This document shows, piece after piece, positions 61,214-64,000 of a DNA stretch of 64,000 bases. The position numbers and the translations under genes are program-made. Within the stretch, counting starts at the first letter, position 1. The number at the start of each line of letters is the position of its first letter. Origin of the DNA: Cylindrodendrum hubeiense (taxonomy: Eukaryota; Ascomycota; Sordariomycetes; Hypocreales; Nectriaceae); the NCBI GenBank assembly GCA_014621425.1, contig JAANBB010000141.1, forward strand, positions 1 to 64,000, written 5' to 3'. The notes beneath the pieces were generated by a model. It saw only the letters and a list, made by a program, of their open reading frames with translations. It was not told where the DNA came from and ran no database searches.

Positions 61214-63078
61214 TCAGAAGAAGAGATACGCGTGCTGTGACCGGAGGAGCGTGGAACAGGTCTGCAATGAGTTAGCATACCAACTGTCTGTCTTGGGTTA
61301 CATACGAATTCCATCCAGGGAACGTTGGACCAGCCATTCGGATTGGCTCGCCGCTCCTCCCACACCTTGGTCAGCATTTCCGTCATTGCCGGATGCTGAA
61401 ACCCTGTAGCATGCTTGATCTCGCCAACGCACCAGCTGGTGTAGTGCGTCTGGTGCGAGGAGGATGTATCGGCTCCGGCTAAGAATAAGGGAAATAGTAG
61501 CCGCTTGTAGAATACCGAGTCCCTGGGAACTGCCGCACAGACATCTAGGATGGCACCCACTGATGCCTTGATCCGTTCGTCGTCACACGACAATTCGAAC
61601 GGATTAGGGAAACGGAGGACACGAAGGAGACAAGCATGTCGGTATGCTTCCGCTAAGTGTTTCCATTCTGGATGCCCTGTGGGGTAGACTGCCTGATCAG
61701 GATCCCAACCGCGCAGGAACTTCTCCGCATTATCGAGGATGACCTGAAACTGGTCCAATGGCAAGCCCTCATTGAGGTACTTCTTGCCAGCTTCTAAGAC
61801 CTGTCCAATGCGGTGAAAGATACCCGGCGGGCAGCCGACTAGGGTATGCAAGCTTAAGCTGCCGTGGTCCCTGACGCACTTGCGCACTTCATCAGAGTAG
61901 GCAAGCTTCTCTGCACCACTGAAACCTCGCAGCATATCCAACCTAGCCCGAGTCAGCCGAATATGCGGGGAAAGCTTGATGATTGCCGAACTTACCATGC
62001 GAGAGCGGAGATGAAGAACATGCTAGCCCTAGATCGCGTTGAGAAATCAGGGGGGCAAGCCAATCTTCCGCACAGGAATGCGACGCCAGTCAAGTGAGCT
62101 CCGTGTGACGAGATGCCAGTCTCGCAGATCTAGAAACGCTAGGTATTAGTACAAATTCCAGGAAACAGGGGTTGAGATAAGTTCATACGTCATGGAAGAC
62201 CAATAAGAGGACCATTGCTAAGACGAACTCTTCCTCGGAGCTCGAGAGCCCCTCGATCTCCTCCTTGAGTAACAAGGAGCCGAGGGAGCGCAAGGCCGAG
62301 ACTCGGTATCGAAGTGCGGTCGTTACGAAGTATTGACTCTCATCAGTCCCGGATAGGTGCATGTGACACGCCGAGAATCCAAGCAGGGCGTGCAATACGC
62401 CCTGGTGCTGATAAGCGAGTGGCAACACATGATCTCTGAAGGGATTTTCCGTTCCTTCGGTATGAATTGTGAGATGTTTACTGAGCTTGCGGTCAACTAG
62501 AAAGAGTTAGATCAGGAGTGGATAAGTCATAAGGGAAACTTACAATGTATAATGAGAATTTGATTTGTAAGTAGATCATGATCGAGATCGGGGCTGCCAG
62601 TGAGTGGCGTGGTGGGTCCATGAGGGGGGGATGCCAGTGGTGGTGATGGTGATATCGGCGATGGTGGCGAGGAGAGACTTAACCCGGTAGCATCCAGGCT
62701 GAACTCACCGGGAGAGAAGGACGGTTCAAGAGAGGGCGTTTCCACCGAAGCAGTCATGAACGCATCTGCCACGGCGGCTCCTGACCGCGACTGGTCGGGG
62801 GCCGGGATTGACCTGGTGGGCGACTGTGCATTGCTGTCTCCTCTCGGCCTACTACTAGAGCTTCCAGGATCCGACACTGTGACCATCTCGCAGAACTGGA
62901 ATCTTGGAGGATAGCCCTCGCAGTGCAGCCCCTTGGTCCGACATCTGTCGCAGATGGGACGCTTGCGGTCGCACTTGCGGCACTTCTTGCGACATGTTCC
63001 ACATGCTGGATCTGGGCCCAGAGAGGCGCGGTCAGTAGACAGTCTTTTGGGTGTTTGGCGACGCGAAATCGAAGGCAT
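61214..63078 (-). CDS. Zn2Cys6 transcription factor, Fungal_trans_2 type
   Basis: Five exons: 63078-62544, 62496-62189, 62129-61996, 61942-61306 and 61261-61214, giving 553 aa. The zinc cluster is Cys26, 29, 36, 43, 46 and 53, with an extra Cys33 in the loop. A Ser/Pro-rich linker follows (about 70-165). The Fungal_trans_2 domain includes PFRDHVLPLAYQHQGVLHAL and VLAMVLLLVFHD, and ends with the family's characteristic finish, PWMEFTCSTLLRSQHAYLFF, which forms only after removal of the last intron and so validates the model. An in-frame ATG at 63123 would add 15 residues. This is a plausible pathway regulator for the adjacent amine oxidase, SDR, acetyltransferase and dioxygenase genes; that is inference from position. 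Confidence 0.9.
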
Positions 63079-63626
63079 GACGTAGACTTGGAGCTTCCAG
63101 GTCGGAAACAGCCCACGGCGCATGGGAGTCTGCAGAAGACGGACGGTGACTGACCTTTGCGTCGGGCAGTCGGGCCCTTGACCAACGTGATCTCGGCTGT
63201 CATTATTTCCCTGTTGAGCCGTGTCGGATATCGCGGCCGATGTGAATATTACGGCAACCCAGGCGCACTTGAATGTGTGCTTGGAGGATGTTGGGGGGAA
63301 ATAGTTCCAACCAATGTCAATTATGGAGTCGCTGCGGAGGCCATGTGCGGGGAGCAGATAAGCCAGTGCCGCTGCATCCTAGCGCCGCTTAGAGATTCAT
63401 GATCCAGCCACAACAATCGGCCAGGGGTTGATGATTTTTCCGGACGAGAAGATGAAGCAAATGCTCAAAGGTACAATTTTACTATCTCATTTGGATTCAC
63501 CTATTCGAATTGGCCATTCCAGCTGCCTCTTTGCTAGCGAAGGCGAGCGCAACAAACCCTCCTCGACGTTCCAACCCATAGAGCTTACACGTCTCTGGTC
63601 TACTATGACATGAGGAGCATGCTTCT
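63079..63626. promoter_or_regulatory. Promoter region of the Fungal_trans_2 regulator
   Basis: It holds 548 bp between the regulator start and the dioxygenase stop, both on the minus strand. Nothing coding is evident. Confidence 0.45.
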
Positions 63627-63969
63627 TCAGAAGTCGGTTGGACCGCCCTTCAGCTCAGGACGCAGCAGGAAAATCGGATCTACCTGCTCTACATAGCCAC
63701 ACGCTGGGTCGCTCATTGAATAGCCCATAAACGCCTGAGTCGGGTGATCGTACTTGATGGCAACCTCGCGCGGTACAGCCAAGAACTGGTTCTCTTCCTG
63801 ACGCAGAAAACCACGGATTGCAAAGGTTGCGTACACCAAACGGTGCTCGTCCTTGGTCACGTTGTTACCGCCGCCGTGATAAGCTGATGCCAGCATAATG
63901 AAGGCATCGCCCTTGTCCATCTCGGCAAAAATACAATCTTCCACCTTGGGAGGTCCTTGCTTCGTTCCC
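63627..63969 (-). CDS. C-terminal part of a PhyH-type Fe(II)/2-oxoglutarate dioxygenase (partial)
   Basis: The last exon begins at 63969 after a CTGCAG acceptor and ends at 63627; the 5' part is beyond the right edge. It encodes about 113 residues. SAYHGGGNN holds the distal iron-ligand His. The 2-oxoglutarate-binding Arg region is in DEHRLVYATF, and GFLRQEENQFLAVP with a later MGYSMSDPACGYVEQVDP is the pattern of the FtmOx1/AsqJ-like fungal branch. These enzymes do hydroxylation, desaturation, endoperoxide or epoxide chemistry in secondary metabolism; the substrate is unknown. The first iron ligands (HxD) are not in the window, so activity cannot be judged. Confidence 0.82.
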
Positions 63970-64000
63970 CTGCAGAAACATTAGATCATTGAACCTATTT

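Noticed and set aside
63079..63626. Short ORFs between the regulator and the dioxygenase
   Set aside because: No start context or domain; better explained as promoter DNA.

Overview
The window is nuclear DNA of a filamentous ascomycete, most likely a sordariomycete and probably Hypocreales. I infer this from fungus-specific families (an ATG26 with PH and GRAM domains, an MTF2-like mitochondrial protein, two Zn2Cys6 regulators, a CFEM/Pth11-type receptor), from short GT-AG introns of about 45-110 bp with CTRAC-like branch points, and from mixed gene density. The genus cannot be fixed from sequence reading alone.

Layout. 1-10 kb is a conserved housekeeping block: the 3' end of an unknown gene, ATG26 (sterol glucosyltransferase), CMR1 (WD40 DNA-damage-binding protein) and, divergent from it across 0.4 kb, an MTF2-like mitochondrial gene. 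10-21 kb is looser: a secreted cupredoxin, a Zn2Cys6 regulator, a CCC1/VIT1 Fe/Mn transporter and a 4-coumarate-CoA-ligase-like acyl-CoA synthetase. 21.2-29.7 kb has no convincing gene apart from a copia-gag-like relic. Then come a bZIP factor (29.7-30.8 kb), a gene with an in-frame stop (33.7-34.6 kb) and a CobW/ZNG1-type GTPase (34.9-37.0 kb). 37-44 kb is AT-richer and decayed. It carries an ABCC transporter pseudogene and a 26-bp minisatellite, and is followed by an intron-containing elongator tRNA-Met.

45-64 kb is metabolic. A nitrilase-superfamily hydrolase and an AtuA-like (DUF1446) gene diverge from one promoter, and a secreted bicovalent-FAD oxidase converges on the latter. A CFEM receptor follows. 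The right end holds a copper amine oxidase, an SDR reductase, a NodL/Maa-type acetyltransferase, a Fungal_trans_2 Zn2Cys6 regulator and the end of a PhyH-type Fe(II)/2-oxoglutarate dioxygenase. This looks like the flank of a catabolic or secondary-metabolite cluster that runs off the window. No PKS, NRPS or terpene-synthase core is visible.

Gene models were spliced by hand. Every spliced model keeps an open frame through all junctions, and most junctions are supported by family motifs running across them. I did no database searches, so names rest on recognised motifs and family knowledge.
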